From Sanghuangporus weigelae (lineage: Eukaryota; Basidiomycota; Agaricomycetes; Hymenochaetales; Hymenochaetaceae), in contig CP137324.1 of assembly GCA_033182465.1 (NCBI GenBank), forward strand, positions 372,001 through 436,000: a stretch of 64,000 nt of DNA, in the 5' to 3' direction. Shown here one piece after another: positions 48,930 through 59,720 of this stretch. The notes under the pieces were generated by a model, which saw only the letters and a program-made list of their open reading frames with translations, was not told where the DNA came from and did no database searches. The translations under genes and the position numbers were made by a program. Each line of letters starts with the position of its first letter. The first letter of the stretch is position 1.

Positions 48930-50040
48930 CTATACGTTGTAGGCAAGATACGGCGAAGCTCGAGAGAATCGACCTCGACCTGCGCATCCGCATCCGGAGC
49001 TCATCGTAACGATGGCAAGGGCAGCAGTCGCACCGACCGACATCCAAACCTAATTACACACATCAAGATCAGTTCCTTAATCCACAACAGTGCCCCAAAA
49101 CAAATACAAAGGAGAAACGGGAGAAATGCACAGAAAGAAAAAGGAACACCGTACGCACACTCGGCCCTAATTCCGCTTCGAACCCCTGATCATGGAATCT
49201 CCGTAACCCAGTGATGAACAATATCAGTGTGAACACGAGTGCGGCGGTTGTTGCTATGAAGGAGATGAAGGCGAGGCAGGTGAACGCTGGTGTTGGGAAA
49301 AGGCGGTGTCGGTAGGGAGAGCAGAGTGGTGGAATCGCGCTGACGACGGTGAGGAGGGTGAAGCCCGCCGCTAGAGTTGTTGCATATGATATGATATGAT
49401 ATGGTTAGCGTATATTATGGGTGAAGACGAAAGATTCATTATACAAAGTAAATGAATGAACGACGAAGTGAGTTTTGAACTAAATGGGTAGTATAGTATC
49501 ATATACATAGAGAGGAATGAAGAATGTAATAAATCCTCAAAGATTCTCCAGATGGATATAAGTAGCATCCAAAAATGCAGCAAAGAAATAGGCAAGTGTA
49601 ATGCGACTCACCGATCGGATACACGACCAGAGCCTTCGTCAACCAAGGAATCAGATCCGGCTCCCAATCAATGCCCAACCTGAATCGTGAAATTAATCGA
49701 TATGATATATAGTATATACAAAATGCCATCTTTAGTAAATGACCTCATAAAGCAAATCAAATGCGAATATACGTACCCTCTCGGTGAACACTGCGTCCCG
49801 TTGTCCAAGCACCACCCCCATTCCCCAAAGCGCACTCCACCGGCCATCGAGGAGTGCAAGAAATAGAGCTGCTTGATAATCGGGGTGGAGACTGAGATAA
49901 GGGTGCTGCGCATGGATGATATATGATTAATATTGATATAAATAGCGTGTGAATAGAGTTAGTCTGGGGTGTTATGAGATGAAGACGTACAGGAGGACGA
50001 GCGCGGCGAAGGTGAGGAAGAAGATGAAGAATTGGAACAT
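48930..50040 (-). CDS. SUR7/PalI-family four-helix membrane protein
   Basis: Predicted 192-aa integral membrane protein; exons are 50040-49991, 49905-49777, 49679-49612, 49370-49159 and 49049-48930. Four hydrophobic segments are read: MFQFFIFFLTFAALVL at the N terminus, FTLLTVVSAIPPLC, FTCLAFISFIATTAALVFTL and SVGATAALAIVTMSSGCGCA. Between the first two is an extracellular loop with FGEWGWCLDNGTQC, matching the W-x-x-C loop of SUR7/PalI proteins, and the family's basic motif RRFHDQGFEAELGP precedes the last segment. Members mark plasma-membrane eisosome domains or take part in alkaline pH sensing (PalI/Rim9); which applies here is not clear. Confidence 0.88.
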
Positions 50041-51200
50041 CTTCGCGGTTCTTAGTTGCTAACGCCGTTCGTTCGTTCAAGCCAAGTCAACAACCTCCGT
50101 AAATCCAGGAGATGAAATTCCTGGTCGTAAATTGACAAGTCGACAAGACAAGCTTAAGTGTTAGCCTTCGTAAGTATCAGATCGCTGAGGTCAGAAAGGA
50201 CTAAGAAGAAGCGACGAAGGAGGAAGAGAAGGAAGAAAGGCTTTCAAGTGCGCGTCGTTTGTTTGGGTCCGGGCGGAGAAAGCCAAAGAAACCAAATTAA
50301 TATTTGCATGCAGCATGATATATATGATATCAACTATCCCACGGTGGGAATGGTTAGATATGCACTGCCACAGAAGTGATCAGGTCGCATTTGGTCTTGT
50401 TTGGGCACGGCTGCGTTCACTCTATGTAACATAAGAACGCCGTCAATTTGCTTTGGTGATTTGTAGAGTGGCTCGGCGGTTTGTATTTCAACGAAGGTAA
50501 GGAAGAGATAGAGCGATAACTTACCTCTCGCAGTGTATATAGGCATCTGGTTTGTCAAGTGAAGGTAGGCCACCCACCTTCACAGGTAAGTTTAGAGGTT
50601 CTACTATAATCTACGATGCCTTCTACCGTAGATAGTCCAAGCACAACATTTTCGATGCTACGAGACGCTTACATTACGCAATACCCCTGCCCTGACTATG
50701 TTTCTGCCGGCGGAGACGGCGGAGCGGGCTTATCTCGCGAGCTTACTGGAACTTTGGGCCGAACTTTAATCTTGGTAGAACTGCTGAGGCCATTCCGATT
50801 GAACACGAGCGATGAGCTTGTTTCAACCCCGGTTTCTAGCACTTTCCCGTAGGGTAGAGAGTGGAGATGCGTCATTTTTTTACTTGTGAGGCGATTACGC
50901 GCTGATAGAGGACTACCCAACATGAGGACGACTGAAGGCGTTTCGGTTTCCTTTTGTTTTCAAGTCTTTTGTCGGCCAGTATGACCACAATTTTGTCATA
51001 AACGGTCGAAATAACAATCAGATCTCTTGTGGCCGGTAGATGATTCCGAGCCGATAATTGCACTTTGGCCAGAGGCACCTGACCCTCGGACGAATGAGAA
51101 TAATCGGGCCGTATCGGCTATTGGGACCGGAACGCATTTGTCAGCGCATACATTTTAGCCAGAAATAGCAGGAACACGCTGCACGAGGCAACTCGGTCGG
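50041..51200. other. Divergent intergenic region
   Basis: Lies between the SUR7/PalI-like start and the WHI5/NRM1-like gene. A 78-codon plus-strand frame from 50616 has no recognisable domain or splice partner and is not called. The region is rich in AAG/GAAG purine tracts near 50195-50250. Confidence 0.5.
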
Positions 51201-51216
51201 ACGCGTTTTGACGCGT
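51201..51216. promoter_or_regulatory. Two tandem MCB (ACGCGT) boxes
   Basis: ACGCGT occurs at 51201-51206 and again at 51211-51216, ten base pairs apart and so on the same helical face, about 310 bp upstream of the WHI5/NRM1-like start. In yeasts MBF binds this box and NRM1 is itself an MBF target that feeds back. Match is direct; function inferred. Confidence 0.6.
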
Positions 51217-51525
51217 TTGGATACTTCAGCCATTTTTGTTTATTTTCACTTTTGGTTCCTTTTGTCTATCGGACTGTGACATCGATTTTGTATTTTACGG
51301 ATAATAAAATGAGGGCTGAGTTGCGTGAGATCCGGCCAGTCGGAGCTTGAGAGTCTATTACCATTCTTGGCAGCGTGGTCAGCCGTGCATGTCGCGCGTA
51401 CCCGCGTCAGGACGTCAGTCACGCTTCCCTCTTCCCGCTCACTCCGCTCGTCGTACTCAGCGCACTCAGCACATCCCCTATCGCACTCGACACTATCGCA
51501 CAGCGCTAACCCGACTCTCTCGTCC

Positions 51526-54084
51526 ATGGCGACACCCTCGTCGTCGGGCACATCGCCCTCTCCAGCGCTCTCATTCACTCTCCCCACTTCTGCTTCCGAA
51601 AACTCCACAGACGAGCCCAACGATCAGGACCAGCAGGAACGCGAGGAGCGTAGGAAGAAACTCATTGCACGTACAGAACTCGCAAAGGTGAGGACGCGTT
51701 CAGCGTGTAGCCCAGTAAATTTTCTCGGCGTGCATTATGTGAGACGGAGTGGGAACAGGCGGCGCGTGGCGCTATCGACGCGTCACAGCAGGCCCACGTC
51801 GGCGCAGAGTGCATATGACTGGCCAAGCTGATCCAGAAGTGCGTCTGGCCTAGCAGCGCAGGACGCGCACCGCGTCGCGCGCGCTCCTTGCTTGCGGCCG
51901 CGATAGGCTCCGGTATGGCGCCCACGCGGACGAGCGTTCCGCTCGTGGCAGACTTCTTCCGGCGTTTCCCCTCCCCAAATCAGTCATCGTGCCGTCTTTG
52001 CATCTCCTCTCTGCTCTCACTTGCCGTTTCGTGCGGCGAACGCGCTTTTCGTTCTCCATGCATCGCCCCATCAGTGGGTTGGACATGCCGCGTTCCCATC
52101 GGGTCGTTACCATCTGTTTCATTTCAGACGCGCTGACTCACCTTTTCCACAGATCACGCGTGCTCTTCGCACCACGCTCGCACTCGCGTCGTACAAGGCG
52201 AAGCACAACGTCGCAAATGTCCCGCTAAGCACCCTGGAGGCGCGGGTCGCCCAGCGAAGCCACTATCCTAACAATACACCGGCAGGCCAACCAAATCCGG
52301 TACTGCTGCCGGCTTCTTTTGGAAATGACAAGAAACGCAAGGCCAACGCTACTACGAACAACACAAACTTCTACAGTAGCCCTCTATCACAAGGAACTAG
52401 TACTTATAGTATGGGTGGTATCGGGCTTGGTGCAAACACCGCGTCGTCGAGCGTGAGTACGCCAACTCCGCATACAAGCTACACTTTCCCTCCTCCGACC
52501 TCGAGCGTGGCTTCTGGTCCCGTTTACCCCTCAAAGGGCTTATTCGCTTCTATTCTTGCCTTGCCACCTGCCAAACGCGCGAGGACGATTCACAATCCTG
52601 AGGCTCCTCCTGTTCCGCCACCTTCACCCCCGCCTCCGCCGCAAAACAAGCGCTCTCCCAAGAAAGGTACAAGGAAAGGGAAAGAACCAGCACCTAGTGC
52701 CAAACAAAGAGCCGCAGATAAGAAGGGTAAGGGCAAGGAAAGAGAGAAGAAGAGCGTGGCGGGAAGAGCGAGAGCCAATTCGATAAGTAGTGTCCATACG
52801 CACTCAAGCTTCAGCGCAGATACAGAAAACGTGAATGATACTGATATGAAGGCGGCGGAGACGTTAACGGATCTACTGTTCTCACGAACAGGCGGAACTG
52901 CCAGTCCGCGTTCGTCGTTCTCTGCACCTACAAGCGCCAGTAGAACGGCGCATGTCGGACCGACTGTAGGCGCGACGCCCCTTTCCCAAGCTTCATCCGG
53001 GTCTACCGTTGCCCCTAGTGCTGCTACCCAATACAGATCTCACGTGCGTACCCCGAGCAATACAAGTACCACTTCGGTCGGTACAAGTAATGCAGAGCGA
53101 CCTTCGCCTATCGATGGAAGGATAGATACGCGTCGGTCTGCAACCCCGACTGCCACGCCTCGCATCGCGACGCGTACAGCTGCAGGAGGTGGGGCCGGAA
53201 ACTTTAGTGCCCAGGCCACGCCTGTATTTGGCGCACCTGGGACATCAGCGGACAGCGAAGCGGCGGATCTGATGCTCCTGCTCGCGAATAGTCCGTCTCC
53301 TGCACGTCCTACTGCTCCACGTGACCAAGATATCTCCCGGAACGCGTATGCAGCGGGGCGTGTACTGTTTCCTTCGGGACCAAGTGGGAGTGGGCAAGTA
53401 CCGGAATTAGGAGCCGGGCCCGGTCGCGGCGTGAAAAGAAGTCTAGGGGCAAGCAGCATTTCGAGTATCGACCTCGGCGAAAGGATAAGAGAGAATGCCA
53501 ACAGAGCAGATTCCGATGCGGCTACGTCGCCTCCATCTTCTTCGCAAGGGGAGATTTCTCCGCCACAAGCTCCGATGGGTGTTGTTGGTGCTTCGGCACC
53601 GGAGCATGATGATAGGGCTGCTATTCCGTTCGGCTCGCGTCCTCCTCAGCTACTTCCATCTCCTCCATCATTGAGCCAATCAGGCCCTCAGACTCCTGTA
53701 CCCGCGTTCCGCTTGACTGATTATATCAATGTGACTCCATCTCCAGCAGCGCCTGCGCCACCTGCGCCGGCTTCGCAGCAACCCTCTTCTTCATCCTCTT
53801 TGTTGTGCTCATCCGCATCAGGTGCGGGAGCAGGACCGCCAAGTCGATACAACTCGGCTGTCTCTGTATCCTCGCCTTTACGGAAAAGCTTTGACCGGGA
53901 AGGCCTGAGCCTCGGTTCGAGCTTGCCGGGTCGGAGATTGTTTGAGAACGAGCCCGGAGGAGTAGGTATCGACGTGAGTTCTGGAAGTGGCGGAAATGGC
54001 GGTACGGAGAGGAAGATGCATTTTGCTGAAAGCGGAGATAGAGCTGGATCGTTAGGGTCTGGAATTGATTTGGTGCAGACGTGA
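51526..54084 (+). CDS. WHI5/NRM1-like G1/S transcriptional repressor
   Basis: Predicted 697-aa protein; exons are 51526-51687 and 52153-54084. The recognisable element spans the junction: RRKKLIARTELAK then ITRALRTTLALASYKAKHNV and STLEARVAQR. This is the short GTB/Whi5-Nrm1 motif that lets Whi5 and Nrm1 bind the SBF/MBF (E2F-like) complexes. The other 640 residues are low complexity, rich in Ser, Pro, Thr and Gly, with many SP/TP sites suitable for Cdk phosphorylation and a basic KKGTRKGKEPAPSAKQRAAD-type patch that could serve nuclear import. The 465-bp intron is unusually long and is open in the frame of exon 2 from an ATG at 52021, so an alternative first exon is possible. Confidence 0.85.
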
Positions 54085-54783
54085 GGTGGTTTTGTATGGA
54101 GGATGCGAGTGTGATGCGCCGCTATTCATGCATGTTTACTCGTCTCTCCCATCATGGAGTAGACACGACCACAGCTTCGTCTTGACTGGTTTACGTTCCA
54201 TTCATGATTCATGGTCTATGATGGTTCTCCGGACTCAAGCAAAGTAACAAGGTAGTTTTCAATCAATGTGTATTATCAGCACCAGCACCCGCTTCTCTCT
54301 TTTGCATATCGAGCAGAGCGTTACCCTCCCTTCTATCCCCGTTTTCTTCCTCTTCTTTGAATCTCATAAAATCTCGTTTATCTCTATATTTGATATATCT
54401 AACAACTATTTCTATCGTTTTCGTCCCCCTCTCTTTCCTCGTCCTTCGTCTTCCCTCTCGTTTTCTTCCTTTTACTTCTGAATCTCGTGTACTTTCATTC
54501 TCAATCTACAACCCGAATCTTATCGCTCTCCTCGGTGGATCTTTACCCAAATTTAAGAAGTCTTTCGTTTTATTCGCTTTTTTGATCTTACCCACCCTCG
54601 CCTCAACTTGTCTACGTCTGCGTTTTTTTTTTGGCTCGCACACGTTTCCCTAATGACATCTTGGATGGGGTTTTGAATCATCTTACTTGAAAGTTTCGTT
54701 TAGTTTGATGTCTGCTTGTCTATTTGGATTTTTGGAAAGAGAGGAATACATGCATACGTAAACGTAGTTGGGGTTCTTTTGTC

Positions 54784-54807
54784 CGTTTTCTCGTTTTCTC
54801 GTTTTCT
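54784..54807. repeat. Three tandem copies of CGTTTTCT
   Basis: An 8-bp unit repeated three times exactly, with a partial fourth copy. Confidence 0.9.
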
Positions 54808-55202
54808 CGTTGGCATCAAGTGCTCAGGTGTTCTTCTATCTAAAATTGTAAGTAAGTCGTCCGCGTCCCCCTCGATTTGTCGTCGGGTATCTCTGATTCT
54901 ACAGCAGATTTGCAAGTTAAACAGCGTGGAAACCCATGTTGATTCATGAAGTGAAGTGAAGTGTTTTATTCTGGGAGCTTTCTGACTTCGACAATCTTCC
55001 GCCGACCTTTCATTTCGTACTGTACCCATCTACCCGAACTCTTTGCATTCTTGGATTAGGACAGTTTTCAGCGATATGGAATTGTGAAACTTGGTCAAGA
55101 ACTTCTCACTTTGCTGCCATTGCCTCCGGCCTCTATGTATCCCATGAATAACGTAGTGCATCCGAGATCGTTTCCTTTGAGGACGTCAAAGGGGTCTGTC
55201 GA

Positions 55203-55215
55203 GGGGGGGGGGGGG
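55203..55215. repeat. Poly-G run
   Basis: Thirteen consecutive G residues, followed by GGA repeats. Homopolymer G runs of this length are rare here; a second lies at about 55806-55817. Confidence 0.85.
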
Positions 55216-55231
55216 AGGAGGGGCGCTTCAG

Positions 55232-55500
55232 GAGGAACTTGTCTCCCTCGCCTCTTTCTCCTCTTCCTCCTCCCACTACGGCCGATTCAAGAAGTACATC
55301 GACTCATACGAAAGTTCTCGCAACCCGGGCATGGATCGATGATAAACTCGGCACGGCGCTGAGGTGCTCTGTCTCTGGGCCTCCAGAAATGCAAATGTCG
55401 CTCTGCTTATGGACCTCATGACTGGGCCGGTTGCGGGTGACAGTATTACTCTGGATGAAACAGTGGAGATACTCGCGAACTACGGTTCTTGGAGGTATGG
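55232..55500 (+). pseudogene. Possible relic of an unidentified gene
   Basis: Two adjacent plus-strand stretches have amino-acid composition unlike their surroundings. One is EELVSLASFSSSSSHYGRF then KKYIDSYESSRNPGMD (55232-55339). The other lies in a different frame: EVLCLWASRNANVALLMDL then PVAGDSITLDETVEILANYG (about 55360-55491). They are not joined by a clear intron and no start or end is visible. I cannot name a family. Confidence 0.35.
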
Positions 55501-55706
55501 TCCTTGTTGGATGGCTTTAAGCCACCTGGGATCACCACCTGAGTGCCGACATCTATGTCTATCCATGGTCCACCCATCTCTTTTAGTATATCAAATACTT
55601 GCTATCACGCACAACATCATTGGCGTCTGGTCCGGCGTCTCAGATAAATCGATGCCTCCTTTTACTCCACAGACGGAGAGGGAGACAAGAGCCAGAATTT
55701 CCCGAT

Positions 55707-55945
55707 CTTCAAAGAAACTCCTGTTAACGCCGGCTTATATGTGGAAAGCCAATAGACTCCAGAGAATTTGAGAGTCGTGGACTTCCACAATACGTGCAGC
55801 TCATTGGGGGGGGGGGGAGGGGGGGATAGGACGGAACGCTCCAGTTCACAAGGAAACACTTCGACAACACCGGCTTATGTGTGGAGAGCCAATAGATTCC
55901 AGAGAACCTGGGAGTCGTAGACTTCCACATATGCAGCTCACGGAC
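55707..55945. repeat. Diverged tandem duplication, about 140-bp period
   Basis: Two copies, roughly 55707-55805 and 55847-55945, share CCGGCTTAT, GCCAATAGA, TCCAGAGAA, GAGAGTCGT/GGGAGTCGT and GACTTCCACA in the same order at an offset of 140 bp. They are separated by a G-rich tract containing a 12-G run. No gene is associated. Confidence 0.85.
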
Positions 55946-56554
55946 GCACGAAAACAAAGCCACTTGGCTAGCCATGGTCTGAACTGTCTGAGAAGGCAAG
56001 ATCATTCGAGGCTATATCGGCGTCCAAGCACCCATCGCCTACCCGGCCAGGTATCAGGCGATTGCCATATATGCACGAAATCTTTCGCAATCCAGATATC
56101 GTTCAGTATCACTTGCAACCCATGGATAGTAACGTCTGTAAGAGGGGAGAAGCGAATGGTGTTGGAAGTCGCGGTTCAAAGGATGAGTAATTGCGGAGAC
56201 CCGCAAGAGAAGTATTTATACCCTTTGGCGCACAAAGTATTATATAATAGCCACCATCTAAACGGACGCTTATTCAAAGGAGTCTAGTACTGAATCTGGG
56301 AATATAAGAACGCAGACCGCTTCGGTGCTTTGGTATCGATCGATCACAGGATCGTGGCTTGCTTTTGCCTCAGGCCCCCACGCAGAGAGTTTTTCCGGTA
56401 CAATGAGCTTCTTTGATTCGTCCCCAACAGAAACACGCTCTTTCTCTGAGTGTTCCACTAATGATAGTTCGTTCTACGTACGGGATTACTCAAGGTTGTA
56501 TGGCACATGTTCCAAATATCACTATCTAAACAGGGGGAACAGCCGTGATGGAAT
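55946..56554. other. Gene-free flank of the F-box gene
   Basis: Downstream of the F-box gene's stop. Short frames only. No repeats or RNA genes recognised. Confidence 0.45.
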
Positions 56555-58117
56555 CTATACGTGAACTTTCTGATTCTGTTTGCGCCATAGGCCGACGCGC
56601 GAAATATTTGATTCTCTGGCTTCCTTCATTCTCCTAAGTCCCTCAGCCATGGCGGTTGAAAATGGTGATTCTTCGACACTGTCAATGCAAACCATTCTGC
56701 CAGACTCCAGACAAGACTTCAGGTGACCAATCCTTTCCCGATCGAGCGGCGCATAATACTCGACACGTCGCGGAGCGGCATGGACGGTGACTTTATTCAG
56801 TGTATTCAAGCTTCTACGCCTCGATTCGATCATGAGGTTTAGCGCGTCGACGAATGGTAGTTCGAAACTTTGATAGAGGGACGAGCACGAGATATGGAGA
56901 GAACGCAGACGTGGACAGAGCGCGGATACGTCCACTTTGAATACAGCCGGAGGGCACTCTGTATCACTCGGTATCTCGAATGCATGAATAAAAAATGCAC
57001 TCAGAGGACAACTCAAAAGTGCCAGTTGCGTAATCGTCGGCAGGTGATGCAACACCTTAACCAACATAACATCCCGGATGTACGTTCCGTGAATCGTAAA
57101 TGAGGTCAAAGCTGGCTCGGAACGCTGCACGAAGCGCAGAAGCTTATTCCCCCCAGCTCCCAAACTTCCACCGACGTAATAAAGTTCCTTTAAAGCGGGT
57201 AGACAGAGTCCATCGATGACAAACTCGGAACACAAGCCGTACCTCAGGTCCAGCTTCTTGAGACCGCGGTGTAATAGAACGCTCCCTTCTCCCGGCTCCA
57301 GTGATGGACTATCCACGTGAGGGCCAGTGCGGAAGTCCAAACTTTGTAGGTTTGGAGAATTCTTTAGTATATCCTGACAAATACGCCAAGAAACGATGTT
57401 CATGTACTTGAGAGGAATGTTCACGACGCATTTCGACAGTCTGTACTTCGGCGTTTCGCCGAACTCGAGGGCGATACCATTTCGGACTACCAATGCTTCA
57501 AGCTGCCGAGACTTCTCGAGGTCGAGTTTCGGATAAACAGGTGCTCCTCCAGCCGTGCAGATGGATATATCCACGACAAAAGTCCTAAGCAGTGGCATGT
57601 CGTTCATCTGCAGGCCCCCAAAACCATGCGAAGGATTCAGGCCTTGCCACAGAAAGTTAACGTCTTTCCATCGGTGCTGTTGCGTCAAAATAATTGATAT
57701 AATGTGGTACCCCGCTTTGATCGTCTCCTTGTTTGAGAGTCGGCACTCTAGACGGAAGTTGAGAGGACATCGACCGCTTCTCTCGAGGAACACGTCAAAG
57801 ACTCTGATAAGATTCCAGAACTGCTTCGCAGTACTCTCGTTGACGACAAGGGAGAGGTACGACCAAAGCTCCCCAGTCGAAAGAGATATTCCGCGCCAAC
57901 GCCGACTGACATGGGAGAGACGGACAGGTAATGCGATCGACTGCCGAGGAGACACGAATAACTCTATATCAAAGAATTGTCGAGGAAGAGTCCGGAGGAG
58001 AATTTCACGAAGAATTTCATCAGGTAGGTTATCCACATACGAAGCGGATATATACATCTCGAGGGAACGGGAATGTATGCGTGTTGTGCTAGTCGGCGGT
58101 CGAAGGTAGCTATTCAT
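56555..58117 (-). CDS. F-box protein with LRR-like C-terminal region
   Basis: Predicted 520-aa intronless protein typical of the expanded F-box families of Agaricomycetes, putative substrate receptors of SCF ubiquitin ligases. The F-box lies at about residues 28-85: VDNLPDEILREILLRTLP, an insert, then LPVRLSHVSRRWRGISLSTG and ELWSYLSL. The rest contains irregular leucine-rich segments (SPNLQSLDFR, RGLKKLDLRYG, LPALKELYYVGG, LPTITQLALLSCPLSAF, CPRLRSLHISCSSL) that suggest a curved solenoid for target binding. The target is unknown. Start taken at the first ATG; a second in-frame ATG 20 codons later (MYISASYVDNLPDE) is also plausible. Confidence 0.88.
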   Translation of the reverse strand: MNSYLRPPTSTTRIHSRSLEMYISASYVDNLPDEILREILLRTLPRQFFDIELFVSPRQSIALPVRLSHVSRRWRGISLSTGELWSYLSLVVNESTAKQFWNLIRVFDVFLERSGRCPLNFRLECRLSNKETIKAGYHIISIILTQQHRWKDVNFLWQGLNPSHGFGGLQMNDMPLLRTFVVDISICTAGGAPVYPKLDLEKSRQLEALVVRNGIALEFGETPKYRLSKCVVNIPLKYMNIVSWRICQDILKNSPNLQSLDFRTGPHVDSPSLEPGEGSVLLHRGLKKLDLRYGLCSEFVIDGLCLPALKELYYVGGSLGAGGNKLLRFVQRSEPALTSFTIHGTYIRDVMLVKVLHHLPTITQLALLSCPLSAFFIHAFEIPSDTECPPAVFKVDVSALCPRLRSLHISCSSLYQSFELPFVDALNLMIESRRRSLNTLNKVTVHAAPRRVEYYAPLDRERIGHLKSCLESGRMVCIDSVEESPFSTAMAEGLRRMKEARESNISRVGLWRKQNQKVHV

Positions 58118-58810
58118 ATGTGAAAAGAAAGCGATAGAAAGGACGAGGTGAAGGATGAAAGGTTTATGACCTTAACTGTGCGTGGCTTGAACTGGGACAC
58201 AAAAGCTTATGTAATTACCAAAGGCTGACGGACGCTTGGATCGGCGACTCATAAGAAAACCTTGTCCTCGTCCAAGCAAGGTATTCATTCTGGGTCTCTG
58301 ACTCTTCCTGCTCGGGCTACATTCTGCACAAGGAACTGTGATTACAGGTTCAAAGCGATATGCTGAGTGACCTGAGTTACAATACAACCATGGTTCATGA
58401 TGCCTGCGAAACCTGGCCATTGTCGAATGCGCTGAAGTGAGCATCTAGTGCCTTTCGCAGCAGACCACTCGTTCAAAGAGACACTAATCAAGGAAATCGT
58501 AAAAAGTTACGTGGTGGATGGTAGAATAGAAGTTGCAAACCGAAGCACGAAAAATGTGGCGACGTGATTCATAAACAATTGGATTTACCTAATCCAGGGA
58601 CACCGCTTGATCTCCGATTGAATATGTGCTTTGAACCTAGTACCAGTCTGAATTTCATTTACAAATTTATAAAAGGAATTGAAAATCGTACAACGAGGCA
58701 AGACTTCAGGCTGTATTATTATCCGGCCAATAAATTAACGCAAGAAACAAGTGCTCGAGCAACAAGAATATTTCAATGCTTCTAACGAATGGACTTCAAA
58801 TGTTGTAGCT
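58118..58810. other. Promoter side of the F-box gene
   Basis: About 690 bp with no supported gene. A minus-strand frame at 58172-58444 lacks recognisable motifs. Confidence 0.5.
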
Positions 58811-59156
58811 TCAGATAGTACCTTCGTCGGAAAGTGCTTGGTCAAGCTGGCGCTCCTGTTTGTAAGCATCGTTGCTCTTGCCCTGGTGGCGAGTACCCTT
58901 GACTTGGCCGATGTTGCCAGCGTCTGCACGAAGATCATCGACTTCACCTGGGAGGCATCACTAGATTGAGCAATCTATGCTTCGAGCTGGGACTAAGGTT
59001 AGACTTACGCTTCGAGACACGACCGGAGACTTCGCTCTCCTCTGCCTTACGATTTTCGAAAGTGGCGTTTCGGGTGGTAGGGTCGGAGACGGCGCCATAG
59101 GCACGCTGTTCAGGAGCGAAAGAGTCGTTCGGCGAGTATTCAGTGTCACGTTCCAT
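58811..59156 (-). CDS. Small hydrophilic protein, 94 aa
   Basis: Exons are 59156-59009 and 58947-58811, joined by a 61-nt intron whose acceptor CCCAG is the one that keeps the frame. The product starts MERDTEYSPNDSFAPEQRA and continues GRVSKREVDDLRADAGNIGQ, VKGTRHQGKSNDAYKQERQL and DQALSDEGTI. It is highly charged, lacks Cys and Trp, has no membrane segment and is rich in Gly/Asp/Gln/Lys, so it is probably disordered, like small fungal stress-induced hydrophilins. The similarity to CsbD-type proteins is only in composition. I do not assign a function. The ATG context (CAAACATGG) is good. Confidence 0.65.
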
Positions 59157-59720
59157 GTTTGATAAAACGGGAGTTTGTGTAAAGATTGTGTGCGCGATTG
59201 GGGATGGACGAAGGAAGTGGGACCTTTCTTTACGAGTGGCACAAGCACCGACGGATTTATGTATGTTTCTTCCGTCCCGCCGATCCTAGATATGTTGCAT
59301 CATACCCGTCATCAACGATCGTGTAGGCTTCGCTTTGCATCATCGACGTCGTCACTATAAACTGCTTGACATGTCAATATTCCTAATTAGGTACAATTCC
59401 TTGATGTTATTCATATGGAGTCCTGCTGTCGACATACAGTAGTTCCGCTCGCGCCACCGTCGTGTTTGTTTGGCAAGTAGAAGATCGGGCTTCGGTCTGG
59501 ATGACTTCCGAATCGTGAGCACCACTTACTCGACATGATAATGCTAATGAGACGAGATATGAAATTTGATTTCGTAATTTCAACAAGTAAAAGTACATAC
59601 AGGGTGCGCGTTCGTGATCTAGAAGGCTTGTTACAACGAAGAAACCGAAATACGGTTTTGATTTTACTGAGAAAGTGCGGTACATAAAAAAAGGATAGAA
59701 AGCAGACGATGAAGTTGTCG
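59157..59720. other. Spacer, no gene seen
   Basis: Between the small-protein gene's promoter and the 3' end of the NB-ARC/TPR gene. A minus-strand frame extending to 59811 overlaps the next gene's tail in another frame and looks spurious. Confidence 0.5.

Larger units (their letters stand above)
54085..55231. other. 3' flank of the WHI5-like gene, no gene seen
   Basis: T-rich sequence with long CTTT/TTCT tracts, consistent with 3' UTR and spacer. Contains a short tandem repeat at 54784-54807. No coding signal. Confidence 0.5.

Noticed and set aside
50616-50852. 78-codon plus-strand frame
   Set aside because: No domain, no splice signals linking it to other sequence, and no sign of conservation can be seen.
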